Shown piece after piece: positions 10,847-23,000 of a DNA stretch of 64,000 nucleotides. The notes under the pieces are model-generated. The model did not search any database. It was not told the DNA's origin and worked only from the letters and a program-made list of their open reading frames with translations. Both the position numbers and the translations under genes were made by a program. The stretch comes from Ipomoea triloba (Eukaryota > Streptophyta > Magnoliopsida > Solanales > Convolvulaceae): positions 13,136,135 to 13,200,134 of the forward strand of contig NC_044916.1 of assembly GCF_003576645.1 (NCBI RefSeq), in the 5' to 3' direction. The first letter of the stretch is position 1; each line of letters starts with the position of its first letter.

Positions 10847-13170
10847 TGTAACACCCCGTGATTTCGTTCAAGCCTTTCGTTCGTTAATTAATTCCTTGGG
10901 CAATTTAATTATTCTAATTGGGCTAATTCTTTCAATTTAATATATATGTACACTTATATATATACATTCATGAGCCTAATTCAATTATTCTAATCAAGAG
11001 CCCAATTAATTGAATTATTCTTGTAAGGGATTTTTATTCAATTTGGATCCTTACAATAGTTGTAATTAAATATTCCTACAAGCCCAACTTATTGATCTTA
11101 TATTATATAATGTTCCTAAGACATTTCTATGGGCTTCCTTGATTCTAATTCCTATATTAATTATAAGGGGTGAATTCATTAGCCCAATTTGCTAGTCTTG
11201 TATATATATAATTAATTCTTGTAGCCATCATATTATATACTTAAGCCCAACTCATATTAAAGTCTTACACCCTAAATATTGTATGTATTCTTAGTATATA
11301 ATTTAGAAGATCAAAACCCCTAAAAGTTTTCACTCCTCTTCCTCCCTCCCTATCACTTACACGCCATTTTCCATTCCTCTTGCACCAAAATTTGATCTCC
11401 ATTTCCCTACAAGTTTTCAAGTAAAGATTGCTCTTTTATGTTTGCTTAGGAGTGGGTAAGTTCATCTAGCTAAGAATCCATCTTGTATTTTGTGTTTTTG
11501 ATAGTCTTTTAAGCATATTCTTATAATGTTCTTTTGGGGTTCTTTGGGTAAAAGATGATCAAGGTGAAGGTGGGGCTTTGTGATCTTGCTTAGGGCTTGT
11601 TGGAGTTGGAGAAAGCTANNNNNNNNNNNNNNNNNNNNNNNNNNNNNNNNNNNNNNNNNNNNNNNNNNNNNNNNNNNNNNNNNNNNNNNNNNNNNNNNNN
11701 NNNNNNNNNNNNNNNNNNNNNNNNNNNNNNNNNNNNNNNNNNNNNNNNNNNNNNNNNNNNNNNNNNNNNNNNNNNNNNNNNNNNNNNNNNNNNNNNNNNN
11801 NNNNNNNNNNNNNNNNNNNNNNNNNNNNNNNNNNNNNNNNNNNNNNNNNNNNNNNNNNNNNNNNNNNNNNNNNNNNNNNNNNNNNNNNNNNNNNNNNNNN
11901 NNNNNNNNNNNNNNNNNNNNNNNNNNNNNNNNNNNNNNNNNNNNNNNNNNNNNNNNNNNNNNNNNNNNNNNNNNNNNNNNNNNNNNNNNNNNNNNNNNNN
12001 NNNNNNNNNNNNNNNNNNNNNNNNNNNNNNNNNNNNNNNNNNNNNNNNNNNNNNNNNNNNNNNNNNNNNNNNNNNNNNNNNNNNNNNNNNNNNNNNNNNN
12101 NNNNNNNNNNNNNNNNNNNNNNNNNNNNNNNNNNNNNNNNNNNNNNNNNNNNNNNNNNNNNNNNNNNNNNNNNNNNNNNNNNNNNNNNNNNNNNNNNNNN
12201 NNNNNNNNNNNNNNNNNNNNNNNNNNNNNNNNNNNNNNNNNGGTCCCTGTGATTGGACTACGGTCCCTGTGATTGGGTTCATTACCCCGTGATTGGGTTC
12301 ATTACCCCCGTGATTGGGTCGATTCACCCCTGTGATTGGACTTCGGTCCCTGTGATTGGGTTTTTACCCCTGTATACTTGGCTCCTGATTTGGGGTTGGG
12401 TTCGGTGTGAGGATTGGTGTGAGGTTTGGTAGTTGGTGTTGGGATTTTCTTTCGGTTCTTTAGTTGTGAGTCCTTGTTTACTCAGTTGATATCTTGTTGT
12501 TCTCGATTATGATTGATTGTTCCTTATACTCGTGTTCAGTTGGTATCTTGGTTATGACTCGTTGTTGTCTTATGCTTTCATCGTTGTGCTTTGGCTTTAT
12601 TCGAATGAGTTTTGGTTATGCTTCGTTCAGCTTATTATTGTTGAGTATCCGTTTTGAACTATCGAACAGTCTGTTGGTGTTTATATTCTATATGGGTGTG
12701 TAAACCTATTTATAAGCTTATGTATATCTATATCTCCTTGCGGGTGTGAATGGTGGTTGCTTAGCATTCTTTTGCTAATGGTTCTTTGCGTGTTTTCCAG
12801 GTTTGGAGTAGTCTATGCGAGAGCGCGCTAGAGTTTCTCTATCTGAGGATGCGTAGACTTAGTTATGATGTTAGACTTTGAGTTGTTGGGCCTGTGTGCC
12901 TTGAGATATTATTATAATATACTCTTGATTAGTCTTTTGGGTTTTTTGGATAATTATGGATTATGTTTGAGGATTTATTCTGGATTATTTATATGACAGC
13001 TTAGTTTATCTTTATGTTTAGCCTGTGCATCTAGGCTGTGCTTATACCTAGATGTGGCATGACGCCCTTAAGTTTTAAATTCGCTTCCGCTACGTTTGGT
13101 TTTGGTTGAGATAGGCAGCTGTTGTGCTAAGTTTTATCTATCTCAGCCTGTGTGAGGTTGGGGTGTCACA
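10847..13170 (+). mobile_element. Element 1, 3' LTR (with sequencing gap)
   Basis: Begins TGTAACACC right after the polypurine tract and ends TGTCACA at 13170. It is interrupted by 623 N (11619-12241), a gap spanning the part that in the 5' LTR holds the GC-rich block and the minisatellite. The readable parts differ from the 5' LTR at only about a dozen bases. Confidence 0.9.
11619..12241. other. Assembly gap (N)
   Basis: 623 N. By comparison with the 5' LTR the missing sequence should correspond to about 4783-5680 (about 900 bp), so the gap length is an estimate and is too short. ORFs running across it are meaningless. Confidence 0.98.
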
Positions 13171-13698
13171 GTCACGAGGAATGGATGATGTATATCAATA
13201 CTTGCAAGTTTCTGGACCACATCACCTGGTTTGAGGGTGAGTGGCATGTCGTTTGGGGCACCTACACTGGCCCGGTGTGTGAGTGGCATGTCGTTTGGGG
13301 CACCTACACTGGCCCGGTGTACCACTCGTTAGACTAGGTAGTGTCTAGGGTGGGGAGGGTGTACCACTCGTTAGACTAGGTAGTGTCTAGGGTGGGGAGG
13401 CAAGTCTGATTTTTTGTGTATATATATCTTTAGTAGTTATGACAGATCTAGAATGTCTAGCAAAGTCGAGTCCAGTTTAACTCTTTGATGGGCTGTTTTT
13501 AAAACCTTGGTTCTTTTGGTAACTATTTGTAAAGGCTATGAAAATGCACATTAAGTCAATGGTTATGATGATATAGTACAGTTTCCATGTCTTTAGCCTG
13601 TGCATCTAGAATGAACCCCATCTATATGTGATTGGGTTTAGTCTAGGTGTGGCGGTAACTACCCCGGTTGTTCGGTACAGCCGAGTCGGGGTGTTACA
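13171..13698 (+). mobile_element. Element 2, 5' LTR, second piece
   Basis: Continues the LTR where element 1 split it (CACGAGGAATGG) and ends GGGGTGTTACA at 13698. It contains the tail of the LTR ORF (to 13337), two 42-bp direct duplications (13239/13281 and 13321/13363) that the 3' LTR lacks, and then sequence equal to 23000-23331. Confidence 0.85.
13239..13404 (+). repeat. Two adjacent 42-bp direct duplications
   Basis: The block at 13239 repeats at 13281, and the block at 13321 repeats at 13363. The first adds 14 codons in frame to the LTR ORF (GEWHVVWGTYTGPV appears twice); the second lies around the stop codon. Neither is present in the 3' LTR copies. Confidence 0.9.
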
Positions 13699-13701
13699 AG
13701 T

Positions 13702-13713
13702 TGGTATCAGAGC
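13702..13713 (+). other. Primer binding site (initiator tRNA-Met), element 2
   Basis: TGGTATCAGAGC, three bases after the LTR end at 13698. The leader that follows (13714-14158, about 445 bp) has no credible ORF and leads to the gag ATG. Confidence 0.9.
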
Positions 13714-14158
13714 CCTGTTTCGAGTCAGAATCCTAAGTCAAACTTTTTTCGAGTCAGCTCTAGTTTCGAGTTAACCAAGTTTAGAAGTCAGCTTAGGTTC
13801 GTTAAGGCTAATCTAAGTTATGGTTACAGTTTGACGAGTACAAGTTCAGAGCAGAGCTGGAATGGAGGCCGGGTGGCATAAGAAAGGGGTATTTCACTTT
13901 TTACTCCACAGAATCTCACGATCAATATCTGTGTTTTCTTGCATGTGTTTGCTTAAGCTGTTGTGAGTAAGCATGCTAGCGTAATGCGTTGATTACCATT
14001 ATACTATGTTGAGACCCTTGCTTAGAGGGTGTGATAAGGGTGAATGTTAGGAAGGACTGTATAGGACTTGAGTAGGTGCTATACTAACTGCCTAACTAGC
14101 TAATTCCGAGAGGACTTTTATACCTCGAGTACTAACTTGGGATTATCGTCCAGCAAGG

Positions 14159-15295
14159 ATGTCGCCGAGACGGAATGCGCCTGCGGGTAACGACAATAAC
14201 CTCTCTGCGATAGATCGAAAGGTTCAAGCAATGGAGAGAATGGATGAGTTTATGCTAGCTCAGCAAGGCCAAAACCAAAACCAGGGACAGCCGAGAGTGG
14301 ATTTCGCTAAGGCAATCGCCAACCGACAACCACCATACTACGCAGGTGAAAAGGATCCAGTAATTTTAGAGGAGTGGATCCGAACGTTCGACAAGTTGCT
14401 CAACGCAGTGAATTGTCCTGCGAATCAACGAGTATCCTCTGCAGTCTATTACCTGACGAAAGCCGCAGACAATTGGTGAGCGACGGTCGGACCTAATCTC
14501 CTGCAAGACCCAGCATTTGGTTGGGAAGAATTCAAGGTGGAATTAAGGGAACAATTCTACACCGAGAGTATCAAAGGGATTAAGTGCGAGGAGTTTCTGC
14601 GATTGAAATAGAAGGGAGCGACTTTCCAGGAATACTATGATCAGTACGTTGAGCTGATGCGATTTGCTCAAGAGATCGTACCGGATGAGGCGAGTAAGGC
14701 GAGAAGATTCGTTCGGGGGTTGGACTGGAGTATAAGGGGAATGATTGCACCTTTCATGTGCTCTACCTTGAAAGAGGCGTATGATAGAGCCTCGGATCAT
14801 TATCAAGTATACCTGGACCAACAGGAAGTCTACGGCCGAAGCAAGAGGAAAGCTGAAGACAAGTCTCGGAAGTTTCCAGCAGGAAACAAGAAGGCCAACC
14901 AAGGCAGCTTCAACCCAGTGCGAGGAAGAGAAGGGGTCAATCAGGGGAACCGTCCTGCTTGCCCAAGATGTGGGAGGAATCACCCCGGAGTAAACTGTCA
15001 AGGGATGAAGATCAAATGTTATAGGTGTGGTCTCCTAGGGCACAAATCTTTTCAGTGCCAAAGTCAAGAAGACAGTCCCCAAAAGCCTCTGCAGAATGTG
15101 AATCAGGGAAGGAGATTCAATGGGAATGCCGGCTGGAATTCCGCAGGAGCAGAAGACAGGAGGACCAACTCCCAATCTGTAAATTCAGGAAGACCAGCGA
15201 ACGCCACGCCTGGTTCCAATCACAAGGGAAAGCAGGTGATGGGAGAAAGCAGTGGAGAGAGACAAGGCAGGATTTACGTCGTCAATAGCGCTTAG
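14159..15295 (+). pseudogene. Element 2 gag (nucleocapsid), with three in-frame stops
   Basis: One frame from ATG 14159. It contains a retrotransposon gag core (about codons 50-230) and two CCHC zinc knuckles, CPRCGRNHPGVNC and CYRCGLLGHKSFQC (about codons 268-302), which bind the RNA genome. Stops: TGA at 14477 (where Trp is expected), TAG at 14609 and TAG at 15293 (both where Gln is expected). All three fit C-to-T or G-to-A transitions, the usual decay of methylated plant elements. Beyond 15293 the same frame continues into the protease. Confidence 0.85.
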
Positions 15296-18050
15296 GCTCA
15301 GGCTAGTGACGCCGTAACGGGTACTTTCCCCATAAACTCAGTACTTGGATTAGTTCTATTTGATACGAGGACTACCAATTCATTTATATCCTCTGCGTTC
15401 GCTGATAAACTAAAGTTAAGGCTTACTGCTAAGTTAGATCTAAATGTCACAATGGCTTCGGGAGTAGTAGTATCCTGTAAGGAGGACTATGACGACGTTG
15501 CTATAGAGATAGCGGGGTTTAACTGCCCCGGAAACCTAATTCGTTTTGAACTTGAAGGCATCGATGTCGTACTCGGGATGGATTGGTTGGATAGGTACAA
15601 AGCTCAGATCGTGTGTAATGAGCGAAAGGTTGTCCTACAAGGACCCAAGGGAAGGAGAATATCCTACCGAGGGATTGGCAAGCAACCCGAGTCAAGGTTG
15701 TTGACGATGCAGAAATTAAAGAAGTGCGTTCCTCAGGGATGCGAAGCGTATCTCTACTTGGTGCAAGATGCCGAAGTAGAAGAAATCGAGATGGACCGAA
15801 CTCCAATTGTACGTGAATTTCCTGACGTATTCCCCGACGATCTCACTGAAATGCCACCAGAAATGGAAGTGGAATTCACCATCGATCTTGTACCAGGAAC
15901 CTCACCTATCTCAAAAGCGCCTTATCGGATGGCACCCAAAGAGATGGAGGAGCTGAAGGCGCAATTGGCAGAGTTGTTGGAAAAGGGATTTATTAGACCA
16001 AGCGTATCACCCTGGGGCGCACCAGTGTTGTTCGTAAAGAAGAAAGATGGGAGTCTTAGATTTTGCATTGACTATAGGGAACTCAATCGAGTCATAGTGA
16101 AGAACAAATACCCGTTGCCCAGGATCGATGATCTATTTGATCAGTTGAAAGGAGCGGGTGTATTCTCGAAGATTGACTTAGGGTCAGGGTATCACCAAGT
16201 TCGAGTAGCGAAAGAAGATGTGCCTAAAACGGCGTTTCGAACGAGGTACGGACACTACGAGTTCACAGTCATGCCATTCGGAGTGACAAACGCCCCAGGA
16301 ACCTTTATGGACTTGATGAACCGAATTTTCCTTCCATACCTGGACAAATTCGTCGTTGCCTTCATAGATGACATCTTGGTCTACTCTAAAACATCGGAGG
16401 AACACGAGGAACATCTCAGGATAGTGTTACAGACACTGAGGGAAAAGAAACTTTTCGCAAAGCTTTCAAAGTGCGAATTTTGGAAAAGAGAAGTCGCATT
16501 TCTTGGTCATGTGATCACCAAGGAAGGAATACGGGTGGATCCAGCCAAGATACGAGCGGTAATCGAATGGGAAGTGCCCAAATCAGTTACAGAAATCCGC
16601 GGTTTCTTAGGTTTGGTGGGTTATTACCGAAGGTTTGTTCAAGACTTCTCGAAGATAGCAAAACCACTAACGAACTTGCTCAAAAAGACGACCAAGTATA
16701 GTTGGGACGAAGAATGTGAGCAGGCGTTCCAGGAGCTTAAGAAGAGATTGACCACCGCTCCAGTGTTAACTCTACCTGTTGGAACGGAAGGTTATGAGTT
16801 GTATACTGATGCGTCTCACAAAGGACTAGGATGTGTCCTCATGAAAAATGGAAGGGTAATAGCGTATGCTTCTCGACAATTGAAAACTCATGAAGCTAAC
16901 TACCCGACACATGACTTGGAACTTGCAGCAGTGGTATTTGCTCTCAAAATTTGGCAACACTATCTCTATGGAATCTCATGCAAAATTTATACAGATCACA
17001 AGAGTTTAAAGTATATCTTCACTCAGAGGGATCTCAATTTTAGACAAAGGAGATGGCTAGAATTGATCAAAGACTATGACTTGGAAATTCAGTATCACGA
17101 GGGCAAGGCAAACAAAGTGGCTGATGCTTTGAGCCGAAAGACAAACCATGGACTCACGATTTCTATCGCGTTTTTGGGGAGCGTTACAAAGGGCAATGGG
17201 CACTCAACTCAAACTAAGTACGGCTTTTCACCCTGCCACTGATAGTCAAACGGAGCGAACAATCCAAACGTTGGAAGATATGCTCAGAGGTTGTGTGCTC
17301 GATTTCCAGGGTTCATGGGACGAACAGTTGGATTTGATAGAATTTTCCTATAACAACAGCCACCATGCGAGTATAGGAATGGCACCTTATGAGGCATTAT
17401 ATGGGCGGAAATGTCGAAGCCCTCTGTGTTGGGGCGACAAAAGTGATATCGTTACACTTGGACCTCAGTATCTCCAAGAGACTATTGAGGCAATCAAGAT
17501 AATTCAAGGGAGGATGAAAGTCGCGCAGGATCGACAAAAGTCGTACGCCGATTTGAAGCGACAATTCACCGAATATCGGGTTGGGGAGAAAGTATTACTG
17601 AAAGTCTCGCCCACTAGAGGAGTCAGGAGGTTTGGGAGGAAAGGAAAGTTGAGTCCTCGTTATATAGGACCTTACGAAATTTTGGAAAGGATAGGGAATT
17701 TAGCCTATCGACTAGCCCTACCGATTGAGCTTGATAAAGTACATAACGTATTTCACGTTTCTCAACTTAAACGGTATGTACCTGACGCATCCCATGTATT
17801 AGAACCGGAGGAACTAGAGATGGATGATTCGTTGACATACGAGGAAAGACCAATTCGAATCTTGGACTCAAAAACACGAGATACGAGGAGGAAATCAGTT
17901 AAAATGATCAAAGTCCAATGGTCGAACCACAGTCCCGAGGAAGCTACGTGGGAGTTAGAAAGAGTTATGATGGGACGTTATCCGGAATTATTTAACTCAG
18001 GTGCGTGGAACCAATCTAACTTTTATGTGCCTAAACAAAATATGTGTTAG
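15296..18050 (+). pseudogene. Element 2 pol: protease, RT, RNase H, partial integrase, chromodomain
   Basis: In frame with gag through 17242. The protease active site reads LFDTRTT, where D-T/S-G is expected, so the catalytic Gly has become Arg. The RT (FIDDIL near 16367) and RNase H (YTDAS near 16803) look whole. Near 17150 about 0.6 kb is missing compared with element 1: the integrase zinc finger and the first catalytic Asp are gone, the second motif is truncated to MDSRF, and the frame shifts. The rest (17148-18050) keeps SQTER in place of GQTER, the integrase C terminus and a complete chromodomain (YEERPIRILDSK... EEATWELE). Non-functional. Confidence 0.88.
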
Positions 18051-18166
18051 GACTAGGCATGCTAGAAATTCGTTTGAGGTTAAAGAAGGTGGGTAGTAAT
18101 CTACTTGGAATCCGTGGACGCCGAAAAGGAAGTTTCGAAGACGAAACTATTTTAACGAGGGAAGAT
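18051..18166 (+). other. Element 2, 3' untranslated region and polypurine tract
   Basis: Short non-coding stretch ending AACGAGGGAAGAT, a purine-rich tract directly before TGTAACCCCTCG. Confidence 0.7.
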
Positions 18167-18256
18167 TGTAACCCCTCGCTTTTCCGACAAAGTTAGGGTT
18201 CGAAAATATTATTTTTTAAGCTATGACATTTATGTGAAGATCTCTCAGTACTCCAA

Positions 18257-20906
18257 TGTAACACCCCAGTTCTCAAGACTTACACTTATCACGAAATCCG
18301 TAATAAAACGCTGCGGAAGCTTACATCATATCAACAGAAAACCGGGTGCTACCGCCACACCTAGAGTGAATTCTATCACCTCTTTGACAAACTCCACTCT
18401 AAGTGCACAGGCTAAACTTACAACATTAATAACAATCCCTGTCTACATCAAAGAGTAGACCTCAACCTGTACTTCCCTTCTATTCCGAGCTCATCGGCTA
18501 CAGGGGCCCACACTAATCTGCAACTGATAAGAAACACATTGAAGTGCAGTTAGCGCGACGGCTAAGTAAGGAAATCCGATGTCACTCAAAAGTAGACAAA
18601 GGTTTGAAGACATAATCATTTGGAAAATAGTATATCGTTCAGTGAATCAAAATCCACTCGTCTCGTAAGACAAAATCATTTCTTTCTCAAAGACGTTACA
18701 GAGTAACTCTTTACTCATTTTTTAAACTTCCTTAGTTTCATATAGTAAGAGTGAGGCCTACAACCTCGGGCCATGGCACTCCAGCCCTCCCGTAGGTTCC
18801 TCCCTTATCCCAACCCCGGGCCGTGACACTCAAGCCTTCCCGTGGGCACCTCTCCTTATCCCAACATGACGACAAAACGGCGAATAGACTTCGCTCTAAC
18901 AATATAATATAACGACCACTGGGCAAGGGCACTTAAAGCCACCCGTGGGTCAATCAAGGTTCTCCTCAACTTACTTTAGAAACTACGGTTTTGAAAACAT
19001 GATTCTTCCTTCAATTTTTCTTACTCAAATCATTTCTTTTGGACATATTTCACCAATGAGTCCAATATTTGAAATCGGCTACCTCTTTAGCCCCTGAAGG
19101 ATTTTCAAACATCATTTTCTCAAACAATAAGGTTTTGACAACCTTTATATCAAAATAGCATACGTTTTTCAACGTAAGTTTTCATAAACATTTTTGGATA
19201 CACTTCATATGTCCATCTCACACTTAAAATCAACCAACATCCTTAACTATCATCCTCAACAACTTCCACTATGATCAACACCATTAGATCATAACTTGAG
19301 GATATCGTACATCCAAATATATATAAATTCTAATAGGTAAGGTCATTGCCTAACCATAACCCAAAAACATCCAACAACTACTTTCTCAAGATTCACCATA
19401 TACAACCTTTATCTCAACATTTCCATATGACAATTTCCTCAATACACATCATAATAATATCTTTACCTAACTTTATCACCATTAACTCACTAACTACCTC
19501 ACAATTATCATTAACACATCCATAATCATACTAAGCATAATTCAGAAAATTCAGCTTGGCGCAGTCCGAAAGATTGAGCCGGTAAAAATAGTTCCCGAAC
19601 TCTTTTTCACTTGAAATTTTTATGGTAGAATCCCAACTTATAGTACTTGATGTCCATAAAAAGTTTTGGTCATTTTGGTCCGCGAATAAACACAGAAAAT
19701 TCCATCTTTGCCCTTGGCAGTGTGCTGTCCGGAATTTTTCTCTCTCTGGACCAGTTTTGGAGAAAAATTCGAAAACCATACTTATACTACTCCGATCATT
19801 ATGAAATTTTATATGCGGGTTCTACACTTATAGAACTACATGTCTAAAACAAATAGGATCAAAATACCTTACCAATTTTTCCCAATAAATCTCGGAAGTT
19901 ACTGCCAGAATCTACCCTGATTTCCTTTCACTATTCTCACAAGTATAAGCTCATATGAACATAAATATAACATATACATGCATATCCAAGCTATGAACAT
20001 GTATAAAAATATTTCCAAAGCTCAAAAAACACCATATTTCAACCAAAATCAATTATCCAAATTCAAGTGACTAATTCCAACTTAAGGGAATTCCTTACCT
20101 CAATTAGCTACTAAAATCCTTAGAAAGAGTCTTTGAGTGATTTCCCCCAAATTCTTCTTGAAATCCTAAGATCACAATCAACACCATAACAAGAGATTTC
20201 AAGAAATTACTCTCAAATTCATGCTCTAGGAAGGAAAATAGAACTATTTACCGAATAAAAACGAAGATTTACCGAATAAAATTGAGACTTGAGAAGGATT
20301 TTGGCTATGGAATTTGAAGCTTCAAGGAGGAAGAAGATGAAGAATCCCTCTCTCCCTTTCTCTCTCTCATTTCGGCAAAACACAAGGGAAATGGAATAAA
20401 TTGGCTTTTATATTTTGATCACACTTGATGGCTTATGGGATAAGATTAAGAAAAAAAAATAATAAAATAATAAAATATCTCCACAACTTATCAGTTGGGG
20501 TCCAAACAGATAAAGTTTCGGTGGAAAATAATCCAGATAGAATAATTTCCGAAACTAAAAATTTATTCCAGACTAACCCTCGAAATTGGGCTAGGTTCGG
20601 TACACCGCGAAATTTAGCGATGTACGATCAAAATAAATTTTCGCTGCTATGGGCTAATCTAATTAAATAGGAAATTCAAGAATAATAGTATGGTGTCTAG
20701 AAATCCATTTCCTAGGACAAACAAGTCCAAATACTAGTTCTTAAAAATTTTACGGTTCGTGACCGGGACGTACGATCGCAGCTTAATAATAACTATATTT
20801 CCTTATAAAAATCCTTTTGACGCATCGGTCACTCATCTCAGGAATGTCATAGCTTAAAGACATATTTCTCGAACCTTAATCTTATTCGAAAAGACGAGGG
20901 GTTACA
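18257..20906 (-). mobile_element. Solo LTR of the element-2 family, antisense
   Basis: Read on the minus strand it begins TGTAACCCCTCG (20906) and ends GGGGTGTTACA (18257), 2650 bp. It is flanked by perfect 5-bp target duplications TCCAA (18252-18256 and 20907-20911). It resembles the surrounding LTR (for example AAGCTGCGATC and CGGTCACRAACCG in both) and includes two or three diverged units like the 50-bp minisatellite near 18750-18860. No internal region is present, so it arose by LTR-LTR recombination. No gene is seen in it. Confidence 0.92.
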
Positions 20907-22466
20907 TCCAAAGAATTTTTTTTTTAGAATAAGTTATTAATAAGCTGCGATCTACATACCGGTCACAAACCGTAAAATTTTAAAGGATGCATATACAGTT
21001 CGAATTTCTCTTAGAAAATGGATTACTAAGTATGATGCGATTAAGCCTGAACTTTCTACTTAGTTCAAGAGAAATTTAAATGGACTGTAAGGGTGAAATT
21101 GTTACGGACCTCCGTACCTGTATTTCGCGAGATACCGAAAAATTCCCGATCTTAGTGGTTATTGACGGGATTATTTTTAGAATAATTTTGGTGCTAGAAT
21201 TTTTCCGAATTAAGTTATAATCCTCCGCACTTTTATCTGATTTAACCCCAAACTGGCAAAATAAGTTCTACTCTTCAAGATTTACCATAGGGAGTTGACA
21301 AGTGGCACCCTTATTACCACATGGTGATTTAATTAATGTTTGTCATAAGAGGTATGGGAATGATATACTTGTTTCTTAAGCTTCAAGCCAAACTTTCCAT
21401 CATCATCTCTCTCATCTCCCATTTTCGAATTAGAAGGAAAGAAAGAGGAAGGAAAATCTTAGTCTTCTACATTGTGATCCAAGGACTCCCTAACTATCTC
21501 TCCAACTCAAGTGTTCTATTATAGGTAAAAACCTTGGTTTTGTTCGGTTAAATCCTTCCTAGAAATTAAGTTTAAACTAAAAGTTCATGAAAATGTTGTT
21601 ATTATGGTGATTTTGTTTAGGATCTTTGGTGAAAGGTTTGAAGGAGGAAGTCATCAACTTTCTACGGTTCTAAAATCTTCTTGAAAGGTAAGGAATCCCT
21701 TAAGTTGGTGTAGTCACTTGAAGGTGATCAAATGCTAGTAAATTATGTGACTAGGATTTATTTAAAAATTACGTGTTAAGTTTATGGATCTACAAGTTGG
21801 CTCAAAAGACTACATCTTGATTATTTTGTAATTTTTGTAAGCATGTTCATAGTTGATTTATGCATGAATATGCTGTGTTTACGTCCTTGTAGGCTTATAC
21901 TTGTGAAAATAGTCGAAAATCGGGACGTTACAACCCNAAAATCGGGACGTTACAACCCCGTTTTTCTGCCCGAGGTGGGCAGAATCGAGTGGACGCGGCC
22001 TTGGACGCGCGTCCATCGACGCCCAGGAGTTTCGGCGTCACGGCCGAGAGGCCGGACGCGGGCACGGGCTTGTGAGCCGGGGCCCCGAAGTTATTGGGAT
22101 GTTTGACCTGCGGGAGGCATAAGTGTCGTGGCCCGAGGTTCTTGAAACATTCTAAAACCACCCTACACTTATCCAGAGAGAAACTAAGTAATTTTACTAA
22201 CTATGTAAAATCTAGTTACTCCGTAACTAGATTGAAGAATGCAATGTCGCGAATTTTTGATCAGTAAAGTGTGTGTTGTTGAACCCTCTATTTTGAATCA
22301 AATGATGGAATTCTTGGAGATGAAAGTATTATATGCTGATGTCACTCATATACTAGACTATACTGTCTTTTGTTGTCAATCTGATTGCAGGTAGATCGCA
22401 ACTGTTGGGTAAAGTTTACCGTTTTCTGAGTATTATGTTGTTTTTGAAACCTTTGTTTGCTTTCGA

Positions 22467-23000
22467 GTGACAATGGATTTTCCTTACTTAGCCGTCGTGC
22501 TAACTACACTTCATTGTGTCCTTTATCAGATGGAATTTAGTGTGGGCTCATACAGCCTAGCGGACTCCGATCCATCAGAGTTCGAGTTCCCGGTCCTAGA
22601 TTACGATGATTACGCCCAGTACATACTTGATGGTGACCCGTACGCACCCGGCTATGCACCAGATCCTCCTGTGCTGACTTGTATTCCCGATCATGTTCCC
22701 ACTGCTGTCTCACCAGCGGTACCGGTTTGGTCTCCGGCTCCTGTCAAACCGTTGTGTCCTTTTGACGTCATCCAGGCTAGTTATGGGTTTTATCCCATAG
22801 AGGTCCTACCCGATAGCGATCCTCTCGAGTTCGTTGTCCACTATCCTTACCCGTGGGATCCGAGTCCCCCAGACTATCACGAGGAATGGATGATGTATAT
22901 CAATACTTGCAAGTTTCTAGACCACATCACCTGGTTTGAGGGTGAGTGGCATGTCGTTTGGGGAACCTACACTGGCCCGGTGTACCACTTGTTAGACTAG
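22467..23000 (+). CDS. 177-codon ORF of unknown function inside element-2 LTR
   Basis: Open from ATG 22467 to TAG. The N terminus is mildly hydrophobic (FPYLAVVLTTLHCVLY), followed by a Pro/Asp/Tyr-rich body with several PDP-type turns, then an aromatic C terminus (FEGEWHVVWGTYTGPVYH). It has no recognised domain. It lies in sense orientation within the LTR, about 850 bp before the LTR end. An acceptor-like CTGATTGCAG lies about 80 bp upstream, so it could sit in a spliced LTR transcript. It may equally be a chance ORF. A second identical copy lies at 23944. Confidence 0.4.
   Translation: MTMDFPYLAVVLTTLHCVLYQMEFSVGSYSLADSDPSEFEFPVLDYDDYAQYILDGDPYAPGYAPDPPVLTCIPDHVPTAVSPAVPVWSPAPVKPLCPFDVIQASYGFYPIEVLPDSDPLEFVVHYPYPWDPSPPDYHEEWMMYINTCKFLDHITWFEGEWHVVWGTYTGPVYHLLD

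Larger units (their letters stand above)
4010..13170 (+). mobile_element. Element 1: young chromodomain Ty3/gypsy retrotransposon (Tekay/Del type), gag-deleted
   Basis: Boundaries are TGTAACACC at 4010 and TGTCACA ending at 13170. The flanks are ATCAC before and GTCAC after, a 5-bp target duplication with one mismatch. The uninterrupted target GACTATCACGAGG is visible at about 22874. It has LTRs of about 2.6 kb, an initiator-Met primer site, one long pol ORF ending in a chromodomain, and a polypurine tract AAGGGGGG. I counted about a dozen differences between the readable parts of the two LTRs (under 1 percent), so the insertion is recent. Most of gag is absent, so transposition would need gag in trans. 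Confidence 0.9.

Noticed and set aside
11580..12327. ORFs of 230-245 codons at 11580-12327
   Set aside because: They are composed almost entirely of N. The same applies to 56057-56587.
5925..12703. Hydrophobic 69-codon ORF conserved at 5925 and 12494
   Set aside because: The two sites are the same position in the two near-identical LTRs of element 1, so conservation reflects recent insertion, not selection.
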